A stretch of DNA of 64,000 nucleotides from GCA-002713455 sp964428745 (GTDB lineage: Bacteria > Fidelibacterota > Marinisomatia > Marinisomatales > TCS55): positions 1 to 64,000 of the forward strand of contig CAYRYZ010000004.1 in NCBI GenBank assembly GCA_964428745.1. The letters are read 5' to 3'. Of this stretch, positions 45,301-54,452 are shown one piece after another. Every line of letters starts with the position of its first letter. Positions within the stretch are counted from its first letter, which is position 1. The notes beneath the pieces were generated by a model. The model saw only the letters and a program-made list of their open reading frames with translations, did no database searches and was not told the origin of the DNA. A program made the position numbers and the translations under genes.

Positions 45301-46193
45301 AAGGATATGGTGATTTAGATTTGACTTTAGTTGGAAAAGATACATTGGAAATAGTTGGTACTATTAAAGCAAAGAATGGGGCTATATACAAAGAATTCAC
45401 TGGTGATGAGGCTGTAGCATCGATAGAAGAAAAAGGTCGGATAACAACAAACTATAATGTGCGCTTTCCAATTGAAGATACTTTTTCTATTAGGAATTCA
45501 CAAATTGATGCAAAAATTACTGGAGAAATTGCTATGTCTAGGCAATTTGATAGTGATTGGAATTATGCTGGTGAAATCAAATTTATTGAAGGAAATATAT
45601 ATTATTATTTGGGCGACGTTTTTGAAGACCTTAGGGGCTCAATGACATTAGATGGAGAAGGTTTCAATCCTTTCCTTGAATTAAATGCTTCAACTCAAAT
45701 AGGAGATGCCAAAATCATTCTGGGAGTTTATGGACCGTTTGATAATCCGGAATGGAATTTTGATAGTGATAAGGGATATACTGAAAGTGATATTTTGCAG
45801 TTACTTACTTTTAATACTCGTGTGGCTGAAGAAGGAATAACCACTGAAGGTTTAGGTACTCAAGCACAAACAATTTTAGGCGCATATTTAGAAAGACAAT
45901 TGGAGAGAAATTTCTTTAAGTCTACTGGGCTTAAATCCACCGGATTGATTGAAGATGTTGAAATCTCTGGTACGTCAGAATTAATTAACCCAGGGCAAGG
46001 TGAAGAATTTAGTATTAGCGCAAAAGTAAATAAGAACTTCAGTTTAAGTTATAGACGGTCATTCTCATTGGAAGCAGCTTACAAAAACAAGGTAGGTGTT
46101 GAATATAAATTAAATCCTAATTTCTCGGTCATTGGAAATGTGGATGAGACGGGACAAGTTCATATGAAGTTCCGTGTTCGCCGCGTATACTAG
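42399..46193 (+). CDS. tamB: Translocation and assembly module protein TamB
   Basis: This very long (1264 aa) protein spans the periplasm. One N-terminal anchor helix (about residues 14-31) is followed by long beta-rich AsmA/TamB-like repeats and a C-terminal TamB (DUF490) domain. The latter is recognisable by SDILQLLTFNTR, TILGAYLERQLERN, LSYRRSFSLEA and the last strand VHMKFRVRRVY. It works with the outer-membrane TamA encoded directly downstream, in autotransporter assembly and/or lipid transport between membranes. Nine bases separate the two genes. Confidence 0.9.
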   Translation: MMEKAFKEIMTKRQIINIFLLLGIFVALFALFRPSIWQERIETYLNNQLVKKGWSINISELSGHLFFNLYSDNVDLIHENGTSILFPKVSAHIELIPLIAGKIVLDKLLVPETEIRLLIGDDNNDSLIDNIKFKPEKIPININQIFLDGNIYTSYSDSIPDVQFLIDGKVNSSLEEMNISLTEIEISSSIPGLNFSGEGIDGVLSSKKIDLNIDKGNINDFEISGEFNYDLENDKFLMAELDLLEYEIPKKIFSQLPLQPELSKISAKLKIESDMNYYRGDLLIKNDLGLDMTGKFNLKRLDNLFQLDSLILTDDETSLIIIGVYEKAGRFNGIINLDNLDISDWISKSKETDLSGYLLINGEMPDNEISILDINAEISESILFEREPSSISGGISYQNNNLFITNPITLTIGPSIVSIKGEADFDNRSMNLDLSLTEASTFLINNFWSDSLNSGNATGSMKMFGSFNEIGINTELIINDFKYNDIMLDIFELSSEIGNLNNLNDGYVNLKFGNGFWKEYGFESGTGSFLLNNNFIEISSFELKNKDDFFQFNGSIESDSVFTLDRLQFAYRNHYLINLKPVKILFQDDFISTLPFEIHVDDGVVEGFFKTNPIMGNLKFSNVTTDLLSLFPSGYSENLKGNIFGDLTIGENLNPKAFDLNVNLKNGEIANQPFDDLEILTHYNDGVLDLEVLKLTYGKDSNFNIKGILPVNYDSSRSAKVNLKSEFKNINMTFFTQFSNVWKDKLFGIFSGQLSMGGTTKNTNFNINGKIDNTFYMGVPLGTLKWKGNYTDKTLTFSEFTSDWSDNHISGSAILPIIYDLAVAEKTWHSDGELFVKTEGSFKSAVFLSTFLTETDSLVGDINIKLNIKGPTDNLIRDGEISIIDGSIYTVLMDEPINNIAASATLSDNIMNINSFSSTLYDSDLKKNIDNNINLSGKINFKRFFEPRYDLQILGENIFYRSLNGDVEGYGDLDLTLVGKDTLEIVGTIKAKNGAIYKEFTGDEAVASIEEKGRITTNYNVRFPIEDTFSIRNSQIDAKITGEIAMSRQFDSDWNYAGEIKFIEGNIYYYLGDVFEDLRGSMTLDGEGFNPFLELNASTQIGDAKIILGVYGPFDNPEWNFDSDKGYTESDILQLLTFNTRVAEEGITTEGLGTQAQTILGAYLERQLERNFFKSTGLKSTGLIEDVEISGTSELINPGQGEEFSISAKVNKNFSLSYRRSFSLEAAYKNKVGVEYKLNPNFSVIGNVDETGQVHMKFRVRRVY

Positions 46194-46202
46194 ACCGAGT
46201 AA

Positions 46203-48074
46203 ATGAAAAAAATAATATTATTTCTGGCAGTTATTGTCAATTATCCGTTGTCATCTCAATCTCAAGAGGATTACTTTGTTAATAAAGTATCTTTTGTTGG
46301 GAATGAAGTTCTAAGGAAATCTGACCTTTTCAACCAATTAGAACTTAAACCCTCATCACTATCACTTTTCTCAAAACCGACATTTGATCGACGTCTTTTG
46401 AAATTAGATGCAATCTCTATTAAAAATTATTATCACTCGCAAGGTTTCCTGGAAGTTGCTGTTAAAGATTCATTCTCAATATCAAATGATGGAGTAGATG
46501 TATTTTTTGTTATTGAAGAGGGTAATAGATATTTATTGAATGATGTAAAGTTTAATGGGTTAAAGTCAATCAAAGAAAAATCAGTAAGATCAATTTTGGG
46601 CTTAAAACAAGGCGCCCCTTATAATCCAGTTCGAATTAATACTAATCTGACTCTTGTTGATGAAGAATACCAAGAGAAGGGGAAACTTTATGCAAAATTT
46701 GATATTCATCAGGAAATAAAAGATTCGGTAAATATTATTATCAATATTGATGAGGGGAATGATATCTATATTAATAAATCGTGGGTAAACGGAGTGGAGC
46801 GGATGGACTCAAGTTATGTCCTAAATGAAATAGCATTTAATGAGGGAGATTTATTTAAAAAAACCCTTATGGACAAAACAAAACGTAATTTGCTCCAGAC
46901 AGGATTTTTCTCATCAGCTAGTCTAGTTACACATCCTGCAAACGTGGATACTTTAGTTAACATTGAAGTAAGAATAAGAGAATTTCAAAATAGAGGTACG
47001 CAAGATATTGAGTTTGGTTATACAGATATTGAAGCTGTCCCTGGGATAACCTCTTTAGTCGGACTCGGTGGATCAGTTCGCTGGTCAGATAGAATGATTT
47101 TAGGTACAAATAATCGATTTGACGCTACTGGATCAATGGTTATGCCAACAGAAACAGGATTTATATACCCAAGATTTAATAGTGAAATGAAATTTTCAAA
47201 TCAACGCCCATTTAAAATGAAAATTCCAATTCAAATCAAATTATTTTTTCAACAATTCAAAAATTACGGAGATGAGTCGGGACCCTATGTACGTCGTTTT
47301 GGTTTACAATATTCAAATATTTTTCGATGGAATCGTCAAAGATCATTTTTAGATATTGGTGCAAGATTTGAACTGTTTGATAAATCCGAAGCATTTAATA
47401 ATCAGATTGAGCAGCGGAAATTTAAAATACATCTTCACCAGGATAATCGTGATAATCCAATTTATCCACAAAAGGGTAATGTTTTAGTATTTCAATTAAA
47501 TTCATTTGGTGGTGTATTAGGAGGTAATAGAACCTATAATAAATACGATATTGACCTTAGGCAATACTTATCTCCATTGAAAAATATTACCATTGCTGGA
47601 AGAATAAATGTTGGTATGATCTCTGGATGGAAGGCAGATTATGATAAGGATGATTCTGTTGAAATTGAAAGGGTTTTATATGAAAAGTTTTATTTAGGTG
47701 GAAGTAATACACTTCGTGGATTGAGGCCTCTTAGATTTTTTACCCATGCTACAGATAATGTTGATAATAATGATGATGGAATAGTAGATGATTCTGATGA
47801 ATCTGATAAAATACCTTCAGGGAAAACAGCCAAATTTCTTACAAACTGGGAAATTAGGTTTCCATTATTTTGGAAAGTTGGTGCTGTACTTTTTTATGAT
47901 GGCGGATCTATTAGCAATGATTTAATAACAATTAAGTCGAGTGATTTAAGATGGAATCGTGGTGTTGGTATCACCATTAACTTGCCAATTGGACCTATAC
48001 GTATTGATTATGGAGAAGATCTTAATGACCCAAATATAAAACAGTTTCATTTTGGTTTACTCTATGCATTTTAA
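46203..48074 (+). CDS. tamA: Omp85-family outer membrane protein, TamA-like
   Basis: This 623-aa protein begins with a short signal peptide (to about residue 19). POTRA domains occupy about 22-260 (FVNKVSFVGNEVL, YLLNDVKFNGLKSI, GNDIYINKSWVNGVERM), and a 16-strand barrel follows. The loop-6 motif is GGSNTLRGLRPL at 499-510, the L/VRG signature of Omp85, and the last strand ends HFGLLYAF. Pairing with tamB favours TamA over BamA. Shortly after LRGL there is an acidic insertion at about 518-536 with a DxNxDGxxD pattern (Asp521-Asp529), like a calcium-binding loop. Confidence 0.88.
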   Translation: MKKIILFLAVIVNYPLSSQSQEDYFVNKVSFVGNEVLRKSDLFNQLELKPSSLSLFSKPTFDRRLLKLDAISIKNYYHSQGFLEVAVKDSFSISNDGVDVFFVIEEGNRYLLNDVKFNGLKSIKEKSVRSILGLKQGAPYNPVRINTNLTLVDEEYQEKGKLYAKFDIHQEIKDSVNIIINIDEGNDIYINKSWVNGVERMDSSYVLNEIAFNEGDLFKKTLMDKTKRNLLQTGFFSSASLVTHPANVDTLVNIEVRIREFQNRGTQDIEFGYTDIEAVPGITSLVGLGGSVRWSDRMILGTNNRFDATGSMVMPTETGFIYPRFNSEMKFSNQRPFKMKIPIQIKLFFQQFKNYGDESGPYVRRFGLQYSNIFRWNRQRSFLDIGARFELFDKSEAFNNQIEQRKFKIHLHQDNRDNPIYPQKGNVLVFQLNSFGGVLGGNRTYNKYDIDLRQYLSPLKNITIAGRINVGMISGWKADYDKDDSVEIERVLYEKFYLGGSNTLRGLRPLRFFTHATDNVDNNDDGIVDDSDESDKIPSGKTAKFLTNWEIRFPLFWKVGAVLFYDGGSISNDLITIKSSDLRWNRGVGITINLPIGPIRIDYGEDLNDPNIKQFHFGLLYAF

Positions 48075-48084
48075 ATTGGAACAT

Positions 48085-48109
48085 TATTATTTATTTTTTG
48101 TAAATAATA
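48085..48109 (+). terminator. AT-only hairpin after tamA
   Basis: TATTATTTA and TAAATAATA form a perfect 9-bp inverted repeat around a TTTTTTG loop. There is no T-run after the stem and the stem has no G-C pair, so it would be a weak terminator. It may just reflect the AT-rich spacer. Confidence 0.25.
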
Positions 48110-48176
48110 GGAATCAAGTTGTCGGGCAAAAAAGATTTCATCTAAATTCACAGCCTATAATTTGTTTGTTATTACA

Positions 48177-48668
48177 ATGAAAAATATATATAAACCATTA
48201 AGTATTATTTTTTTACTGATCGTGGGGTGCAGCCTATTCAAATCAGCCGAAGATCTTTATAATGAAGCAAATACGAAACGAGACCTTGGAGAACCAAAAG
48301 AATCCATAGTTTTGTTAAAACAACTTATTTCGAAATACGCTAATCATGAAAAAGCGCCTGACGCGCAATATCTTATTGCTGAAATTTATTATCGTGATCT
48401 TAGAGATTTCTCTATTGCAATTGAAGAATACGAAAATTTAAAAAATAGTTTTCCAAATAGCAGCAAAGTTCCTTTTGCACTATTTATGCAGGGATTTATA
48501 TACGCAAACATGCTATCAGACTTCAAGCTAGCAAAAATTTTCTATACTGAATTTTTAAACAGATATTCAGAACATGAACTAGCAGAGTCAGTTTCTTTTG
48601 AACTGAAATATCTCGGTCTAGATATCAATGAAATTCCAACTCTTAAACACTTAACAAAAACGAAATAA
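48177..48668 (+). CDS. TPR-repeat lipoprotein (BamD/CpoB-like)
   Basis: This 163-aa protein has a signal peptide with a lipobox (LLIVGC, giving a lipid-modified Cys) and tetratricopeptide repeats: DLYNEANTKRDLGEPKESI, PDAQYLIAEIYYRDLRDF, and the third around FALFMQGFIYANMLSDFKL. Short TPR lipoproteins of this kind resemble BamD or CpoB, but it is shorter than BamD (about 245 aa), so the name is not assigned. ATG 48177 is preferred over TTG 48162, which would precede the signal peptide. Location after tamAB suits an envelope role. Confidence 0.75.
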   Translation: MKNIYKPLSIIFLLIVGCSLFKSAEDLYNEANTKRDLGEPKESIVLLKQLISKYANHEKAPDAQYLIAEIYYRDLRDFSIAIEEYENLKNSFPNSSKVPFALFMQGFIYANMLSDFKLAKIFYTEFLNRYSEHELAESVSFELKYLGLDINEIPTLKHLTKTK

Positions 48669-48675
48669 TTTAATT

Positions 48676-49671
48676 ATGTCAGAATTTAGCTTATCCGAAA
48701 TAAATGAACGTATCAGTAAACAATCAAAGTTTGTTGATTCTCTTAAAAAATCCATAGGAGAAGTGATTGTCGGTCAAAATGAATTGGTAGATAAAATATT
48801 AATTGGACTCCTTGCCAATGGACATATCTTGCTTGAAGGTGTCCCAGGCCTTGCTAAAACTCTTACGGTAAATACACTTGCTCAGGCAATTAATACCAGC
48901 TTCCAAAGGATCCAATTTACGCCTGATATGCTGCCTGCTGATCTATTGGGGACTTTAATCTTTAACCAAAAAAAAGCCTCTTTTGAAACTAGGAAAGGTC
49001 CAATTTTTTCAAATATTATTCTTGCCGATGAGATTAATCGTGCACCTTCAAAGGTTCAAAGTGCTTTACTTGAGGCAATGCAAGAGAGACAAGTAACTAT
49101 TGGCGAAGAAACATTTAAGCTAGATAGTCCTTTTTTAGTCTTAGCTACTCAAAACCCCATCGAACAAGAAGGTACTTATCCTCTTCCAGAAGCTCAAATT
49201 GATAGATTTATGTTGAAGTTAAAAGTTGATTATCCTAATATAGATGAAGAGCGAATAATCATGCGTCAATCGGCAAAAACAGGGGATCTAAAACCCATAA
49301 AAGCTACTGTAAAACCAAACGACATTATTAAAGCTCAATCGATAATAAATGATATATATGTTGATGAGAAAGTTGAAGATTATGTTTTAAACTTAGTATT
49401 TGCTACAAGAAACCCAGAAAAATTCAATTTAAATGATTTATCTCAGCTTATTGAATTTGGAGCAAGTCCCAGAGCAACCATTAATTTGGTTCTTGCAGCC
49501 AAGGCTCGTGCATTTTTAGAACATAGAGGCTATATCACTCCTGAAGATATTCGTTATATAGGAAAAGATGTGTTATGCCATCGTGTGATATTAACATATG
49601 AAGCTGAAGCTGAAGAATTGACTTCTTATGATATTATTCAGAAACTCTTTGAATCAATAGAAATTCCATAA
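48676..49671 (+). CDS. MoxR-family AAA+ ATPase
   Basis: This 331-aa chaperone-like ATPase has Walker A GVPGLAKTLTVN, Walker B IILADEINRAPSKVQSALLEAMQE, sensor ATQNPIEQEGTYPLPEAQIDRF and the C-terminal SPRATINLVLAAKARAFLEHR. These are the standard MoxR blocks. MoxR proteins usually act with DUF58/vWA proteins, and such a gene follows 78 bases downstream. Confidence 0.93.
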   Translation: MSEFSLSEINERISKQSKFVDSLKKSIGEVIVGQNELVDKILIGLLANGHILLEGVPGLAKTLTVNTLAQAINTSFQRIQFTPDMLPADLLGTLIFNQKKASFETRKGPIFSNIILADEINRAPSKVQSALLEAMQERQVTIGEETFKLDSPFLVLATQNPIEQEGTYPLPEAQIDRFMLKLKVDYPNIDEERIIMRQSAKTGDLKPIKATVKPNDIIKAQSIINDIYVDEKVEDYVLNLVFATRNPEKFNLNDLSQLIEFGASPRATINLVLAAKARAFLEHRGYITPEDIRYIGKDVLCHRVILTYEAEAEELTSYDIIQKLFESIEIP

Positions 49672-49749
49672 TTGAATAATGAATTGATGCAGAACATCAT
49701 TGTTTAATTGATATTATAATTTATCAACTTATTCATCGTTCTATAGTTT

Positions 49750-50625
49750 ATGATACCAAAAGAAATAATCAAAAAAGTCCGACATATTGAAATTAGAACA
49801 AAGGGACTTGTAAATGATTTATTTGGAGGAGAATATCATTCTATTTTTAAAGGTAGAGGCATGACATTTTCTGAAGTTAGGGAATATGTTGCTGGTGATG
49901 ATATTCGGATGATTGATTGGAATGTAACAGCTAGGAATGATGCCCCCTTTGTAAAGATTTTTGAAGAAGAGAGAGAATTGACGGTCTACCTTTTAGTTGA
50001 TGTAAGCCAATCTGGAAACTTTGGGACTATTAATCAATTCAAATCTGAACTTGCAGCTGAGATTGCTGCAGTTTTAGGTTTTTCAGCAATAAAGAATCAA
50101 GATAAAGTAGGCCTTATTCTTTTTAGTGATGATGTTGAAAAATATATTGCACCTAAAAAAAATAAATCTCATATACTTCGTGTTATCCGAGAAGTTTTAT
50201 TTAACAAACCAGCAAGTTCAGGCACATCAATTCAGGCAGGTATTGACTTCCTTATGAATGTAGCAAAACGTAAATCCGTAGTTTTCCTAATATCTGACTT
50301 TATAGATCAAGGCTATTGGAAATCATTAAAATTAGCAAATAATAAACACGATATGATTGGTATTAGAATTTCGGATCCTGCAGAACTATTGATTCCAGAT
50401 ATTGGACTAATTAAGGTTCAGGACCCAGAGACTAATGAAAAAATATGGGTAGATGTCTCCTCAAACAAAGATCGTGAGAATCTTTCCAGAAGTGTTCAGG
50501 AAAAATGGGATATTTTCGAAAGAGAATGCAGTCGCAATCAATTTGATGTAATTAATATAAGCACAGAAAAAGACTATGTTAATCCACTTATGAATTTTTT
50601 TCGAAAACGTGAAAAACGTTTTTAG
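49750..50625 (+). CDS. DUF58 domain protein with vWA-like fold
   Basis: This 291-aa cytoplasmic protein has the DUF58 core FSEVREYVAGDDIRMIDWNV followed by a vWA-like region with the MIDAS motif DVSQS, SGTSIQAGIDFL and VFLISDFID. It is commonly encoded directly after moxR and thought to be its client or partner. Direct function is unknown. Confidence 0.88.
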   Translation: MIPKEIIKKVRHIEIRTKGLVNDLFGGEYHSIFKGRGMTFSEVREYVAGDDIRMIDWNVTARNDAPFVKIFEEERELTVYLLVDVSQSGNFGTINQFKSELAAEIAAVLGFSAIKNQDKVGLILFSDDVEKYIAPKKNKSHILRVIREVLFNKPASSGTSIQAGIDFLMNVAKRKSVVFLISDFIDQGYWKSLKLANNKHDMIGIRISDPAELLIPDIGLIKVQDPETNEKIWVDVSSNKDRENLSRSVQEKWDIFERECSRNQFDVINISTEKDYVNPLMNFFRKREKRF

Positions 50626-50628
50626 TAG

Positions 50629-51591
50629 ATGAGCAAATATTTATATATAGTAATTATTCTTTTTATATCATGTAATCAAAGTAATGTAGCCAAATCTGTT
50701 GAGTTGACAGTCTCATTAGATACTAATTATACAACAATAGGAACGCCTGTTTCTTATTCTATATATATTAAATCACCAAAGGACAAGATCATAGAATTTC
50801 CTGATTGGATATTAGAAGATCCTATTGAAATTCGATCAAAGTTTTTCGATAATTCAAAACATTTTTCTTCTTGGGGATCAAATCAAAAAGCTTCTGGTGA
50901 AATTGAAATGGTTTTTTGGGATACGGGTAGTGTCGTAATACCCGGTTATACAATTGCAGTACTAAACTCGGATAGCTCATTCAGTTACAATATGACTTCT
51001 GATTCAATGATAATTAATGTGATCTCAATAACTGAAAAAGATCCAGCTTTTTTTCAGTCTGGTGGGCAAATAATGCCTATAAAAGACCCTGTTCCAGTAA
51101 AAATGCCTTTACCATGGAGAAACATTATTTTGACATTCATTATGTTATCTATTATTATAGGAATTTTTATTCTTTATAAAAATCGCGTCCAAGCAAAAGT
51201 TAATTATATGAGTCCTCAAACATACTTAGATGGTCCCGATATAGTTGCTCTCGATAAATTAGAAAAGTTGCTTACCCTAGAGCTAGTAGATAAGAATAAT
51301 GTTAAAGAGTTTTATGTACAGTTATCTTTTATTCTTAGAGAATACACAGAAAATAGTTTGTTTATTAGAACTCTGGAAATGACGACAGAACAGATAAATA
51401 CTCATAGAAATTTATTCCCATATCCTGATAATTGTATTGATAGTTACTTAGATATTTTATCGACAGCTGATATGGCAAAATACGCAAAACATTATAATAA
51501 TATAGATCGATGCAAAAGCGATTTAAACCATTCTCGAAATTTTGTCCAAGATACAGTCCAATTTTGGAAACCTTCTTTTTCTATATCATAA
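50629..51591 (+). CDS. BatD-like membrane lipoprotein
   Basis: This 320-aa protein starts with a signal ending in FISCNQ (possible lipobox). A periplasmic beta-domain of about 140 residues (VELTVSLDTNYTTIGTPVSY, BatD-like) is followed by one membrane helix (about 163-183: IILTFIMLSIIIGIFILY) and a helical cytoplasmic domain with YVQLSFILREYTEN, as in DUF4381/BatD-type proteins next to moxR-DUF58. No vWA BatA/BatB gene follows. Family assignment rests mostly on layout and context. Confidence 0.6.
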   Translation: MSKYLYIVIILFISCNQSNVAKSVELTVSLDTNYTTIGTPVSYSIYIKSPKDKIIEFPDWILEDPIEIRSKFFDNSKHFSSWGSNQKASGEIEMVFWDTGSVVIPGYTIAVLNSDSSFSYNMTSDSMIINVISITEKDPAFFQSGGQIMPIKDPVPVKMPLPWRNIILTFIMLSIIIGIFILYKNRVQAKVNYMSPQTYLDGPDIVALDKLEKLLTLELVDKNNVKEFYVQLSFILREYTENSLFIRTLEMTTEQINTHRNLFPYPDNCIDSYLDILSTADMAKYAKHYNNIDRCKSDLNHSRNFVQDTVQFWKPSFSIS

Positions 51592-51652
51592 AAATTAGGG
51601 AGAATTTATTGTGCAAAAAGCTAAATTTGCCGGTTATAAATAAGGATAATTA

Positions 51653-52216
51653 ATGGCATCTACTTCAGATATTAAAAACGGTTCCGTAATACTACACAAA
51701 AATAAGAGGATGAAAGTGGTTGAATTTTTGCATGTAAAACCTGGTAAAGGCCCTGCTTTTGTTCGTACAAAACTAAAGGATATATTATCAGGTAAGATCA
51801 TTGATGAAACCTTTAATGCCGGAGTTAAGCTTGAATTCTTAAAAATTGAAGCCAAAGAAATGCAATTTCTTTACAATGATGAGGATTCTCATGTTTTTAT
51901 GGATAACATAACATATAATCAATTCAATGTTTACAATGACCAAGTTGGCGATACTAAGTTTTATCTTAAAGGAGGAGCAACTATAGATTTACTGTTTGAT
52001 GGCGATGAAATTTTAGATATTCGTCTACCATCTCATGTTATACTTGATGTAACAGAAACAGAGCCAGGAATTAAAGGTAACACTGCAACAGGGGCAACAA
52101 AACCAGCTACATTGGAAACTGGTTTTACCTTACAAGTGCCATTATTTATCGATGAAGGGGATAAAATAAAAATTGATACTCGATCTGGAGAATATATTGA
52201 ACGAGTAAAATCTTAA
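51653..52216 (+). CDS. efp: Elongation factor P
   Basis: EF-P relieves ribosome stalling at polyproline. The 187-aa protein has three beta-barrel domains. The domain I loop tip is KPGKGPAF, with Lys32 as the residue that is post-translationally modified in other bacteria. Domain III carries GNTATGATKPATLETG and the final IDTRSGEYIERV, the EF-P signature. It starts an efp-accB-accC group. Confidence 0.97.
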   Translation: MASTSDIKNGSVILHKNKRMKVVEFLHVKPGKGPAFVRTKLKDILSGKIIDETFNAGVKLEFLKIEAKEMQFLYNDEDSHVFMDNITYNQFNVYNDQVGDTKFYLKGGATIDLLFDGDEILDIRLPSHVILDVTETEPGIKGNTATGATKPATLETGFTLQVPLFIDEGDKIKIDTRSGEYIERVKS

Positions 52217-52259
52217 TCGTATCTTCAGGGGTTATACATAACTAATTAAAGAGAGAATA

Positions 52260-52709
52260 ATGTGGCAAGATAAAATTAAAGAAATAATTTACCTGCTGGA
52301 CAATAGCGATGTTAATGAAATAGATGTAACCTTTTGGGGTAGACGTTTTAGAGTGGTTAAATCTGCAGTTGGGAATGATGAGACCGAAGCGCCACCTAAG
52401 ACTAAAAGTGTTTCTGTAAATTCACCTCAACTTGATACACAAAAGAATGAGCCTGTTAAATCTTCAAATGAAGAGAATATTTTGGCACCCATGCCAGGGA
52501 CATTTTATGCTGCACCAACTCCTGAAGCAGAAGCATTTGTAAAATCAGGTGATATTGTATCAAAAGGTGACACGTTATGTATTATTGAGGCGATGAAGAT
52601 AATGAACGAGATAGAGGTTGAAAAATCTGGTAAAATTACTGAAGTCGTGGCAAATAATGGCGAACCTGTCGAATTTAATCAAACCCTTTTTATTATAGAT
52701 ACGACTTAG
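52260..52709 (+). CDS. accB: Biotin carboxyl carrier protein of acetyl-CoA carboxylase
   Basis: This 149-aa carrier holds biotin for the first step of fatty acid synthesis. A short N-terminal helix region, a charged Pro/Ser linker (about 38-72) and a biotinyl domain are seen. The domain contains ILAPMPGTFYAAP and the biotin-accepting Lys113 in IIEAMKIMNE. It lies just before accC. Confidence 0.95.
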   Translation: MWQDKIKEIIYLLDNSDVNEIDVTFWGRRFRVVKSAVGNDETEAPPKTKSVSVNSPQLDTQKNEPVKSSNEENILAPMPGTFYAAPTPEAEAFVKSGDIVSKGDTLCIIEAMKIMNEIEVEKSGKITEVVANNGEPVEFNQTLFIIDTT

Positions 52710-52719
52710 CAAAAGTAAA

Positions 52720-54075
52720 ATGTATAAAAAAATACTCATTGCTAATCGTGGAGAAATAGCTTTACGAGTGATACGAGCATGCCATGAATTAGGCCTAAAA
52801 TCTGTAGCTGTCTATTCATCTGCAGATAAATACTCACTGCACGTAAAATTTGCGGATGAAGCGATTTGTATTGGCCCCCCTGATAGCAAAGAATCATACT
52901 TAAATATCCCTAGGATTATTTCAGCTGGCGAGATAACGAATGCTGATGCTATTCATCCTGGATATGGATTTTTAGCAGAAAGCGCAGAATTTTCTAACAT
53001 TTGCAAAGAAAATGGGTTTTCTTTTATTGGACCAAGTGGAGATATAATCAATGCGATGGGAAATAAAGCCCAAGCAAAAAAAACTATGAAAGCGGCAGGA
53101 GTGCCCATTATTCTTGGGAACGAAGGTGTACTGCAAGATGTGAAAGAAGCTAGAGATATAGCAAATGAGATGGGGTATCCTGTAATGTTAAAAGCTTCAG
53201 CTGGAGGTGGAGGACGTGGGATGCGTTTAGTTCAAAAAGATAGTGAATTAGATCGTGCGTACTCAACGGCGAGCACTGAAGCTCTAAGAGCATTTAATAA
53301 TGGTGAATTATATTTAGAAAAATTCGTAGAAAAACCACGTCATATAGAGATTCAAATATTAGCTGATTCAAATGGTAATGTGGTAAGCCTTGGCGAGAGA
53401 GAATGTTCTATTCAACGACGTCATCAAAAACTTTTAGAGGAATCACCATCTTCAGCAGTAGATGAAGATCTCCGTAAACGAATGGGAGAGGCAGCTATTA
53501 CTGGGGCAAAAGCTGTAAATTATGTAGGAGTTGGGACTGTTGAGTTTCTTTTGGATAAAAATAAAGATTTTTATTTCATGGAAATGAATACTCGCATACA
53601 AGTTGAACATCCAATTACAGAGATGGTGACTGGAGCAGATTTGATTAAATGGCAAATCCTAACACATGCCGGTGAGAAGTTCCCTGATTATCTATATAAA
53701 ATGAAACTTAGAGGACACTCGATAGAATGTAGAATCAATGCAGAAGACCCAGATATGAACTTTGCTCCTTCTCCAATGAAGATAACAAGCTTTCATATGC
53801 CAGGAGGAAAAGGAGTAAGAATTGATTCTCACGCCTATGCTGGTTATGAGATCCCCTCAAATTATGATTCTCTAATTGGGAAATTGATTGTTCATTCACC
53901 AAATAGAGAATCTGCTATAAATCGAATGGAGAGAGCCCTTGAAGAAACAATTATCGAAGGGCCAAAAACGACTATTCCATTTCATCAAGCTATTATGAAA
54001 GATAAAAAATTTAGATCTGGAGATTTTGACACTGGTTTTTTAGAATCATTTAATTATACAAAAAAGGGGGAATAA
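52720..54075 (+). CDS. accC: Biotin carboxylase subunit of acetyl-CoA carboxylase
   Basis: This 451-aa ATP-grasp enzyme carboxylates biotin on AccB. The N-terminal ILIANRGEIALRVIRACHELG, ATP loop KASAGGGGRGMR, GERECSIQRRHQKLLEESPS, catalytic EMNTRIQVEHPITEMVTG and C-terminal ECRINAEDP are all present. It forms a pair with accB; the accA/accD subunits are not in this window. Confidence 0.97.
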   Translation: MYKKILIANRGEIALRVIRACHELGLKSVAVYSSADKYSLHVKFADEAICIGPPDSKESYLNIPRIISAGEITNADAIHPGYGFLAESAEFSNICKENGFSFIGPSGDIINAMGNKAQAKKTMKAAGVPIILGNEGVLQDVKEARDIANEMGYPVMLKASAGGGGRGMRLVQKDSELDRAYSTASTEALRAFNNGELYLEKFVEKPRHIEIQILADSNGNVVSLGERECSIQRRHQKLLEESPSSAVDEDLRKRMGEAAITGAKAVNYVGVGTVEFLLDKNKDFYFMEMNTRIQVEHPITEMVTGADLIKWQILTHAGEKFPDYLYKMKLRGHSIECRINAEDPDMNFAPSPMKITSFHMPGGKGVRIDSHAYAGYEIPSNYDSLIGKLIVHSPNRESAINRMERALEETIIEGPKTTIPFHQAIMKDKKFRSGDFDTGFLESFNYTKKGE

Positions 54076-54077
54076 AA

Positions 54078-54452
54078 ATGGATTTACCACAGAATTTAAA
54101 ATATACAAAAGAGCATGAATGGGTAAAAATTGATGGTGATTTATTAATTGTAGGAATAACTGATCATGCGCAAAGTGAACTTGGTGATATTATTTTTATT
54201 GAATTCCCTGATCTAAACCAAGTGATATCAAAAGATGATCCTTTTGGAACAATTGAGGCGGTTAAAACTGTAGCTGATTTATTTGCTCCGGTTTCAGGAA
54301 AGATTATTGAAATTAATCAAGATCTTGAAGATAACCCTGAATTAGTGAATTCAGACCCTTATGGGGAAGGATGGATCGTAAAAATAACTGATTTTGATAA
54401 GTCTCAATTAGATGCCCTACTTGATTCGAATAATTACGAAGAAATAATATAA
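54078..54452 (+). CDS. gcvH: Glycine cleavage system H protein
   Basis: This 124-aa lipoyl carrier shuttles the aminomethyl group of glycine between P, T and L proteins. KYTKEHEWVKI, VGITDHAQSELGDI and the lipoyl-lysine site GTIEAVKTVADLFAPVSG (Lys63) are typical. The gcvP and gcvT genes are not adjacent. Its last base overlaps the following start. Confidence 0.96.
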   Translation: MDLPQNLKYTKEHEWVKIDGDLLIVGITDHAQSELGDIIFIEFPDLNQVISKDDPFGTIEAVKTVADLFAPVSGKIIEINQDLEDNPELVNSDPYGEGWIVKITDFDKSQLDALLDSNNYEEII

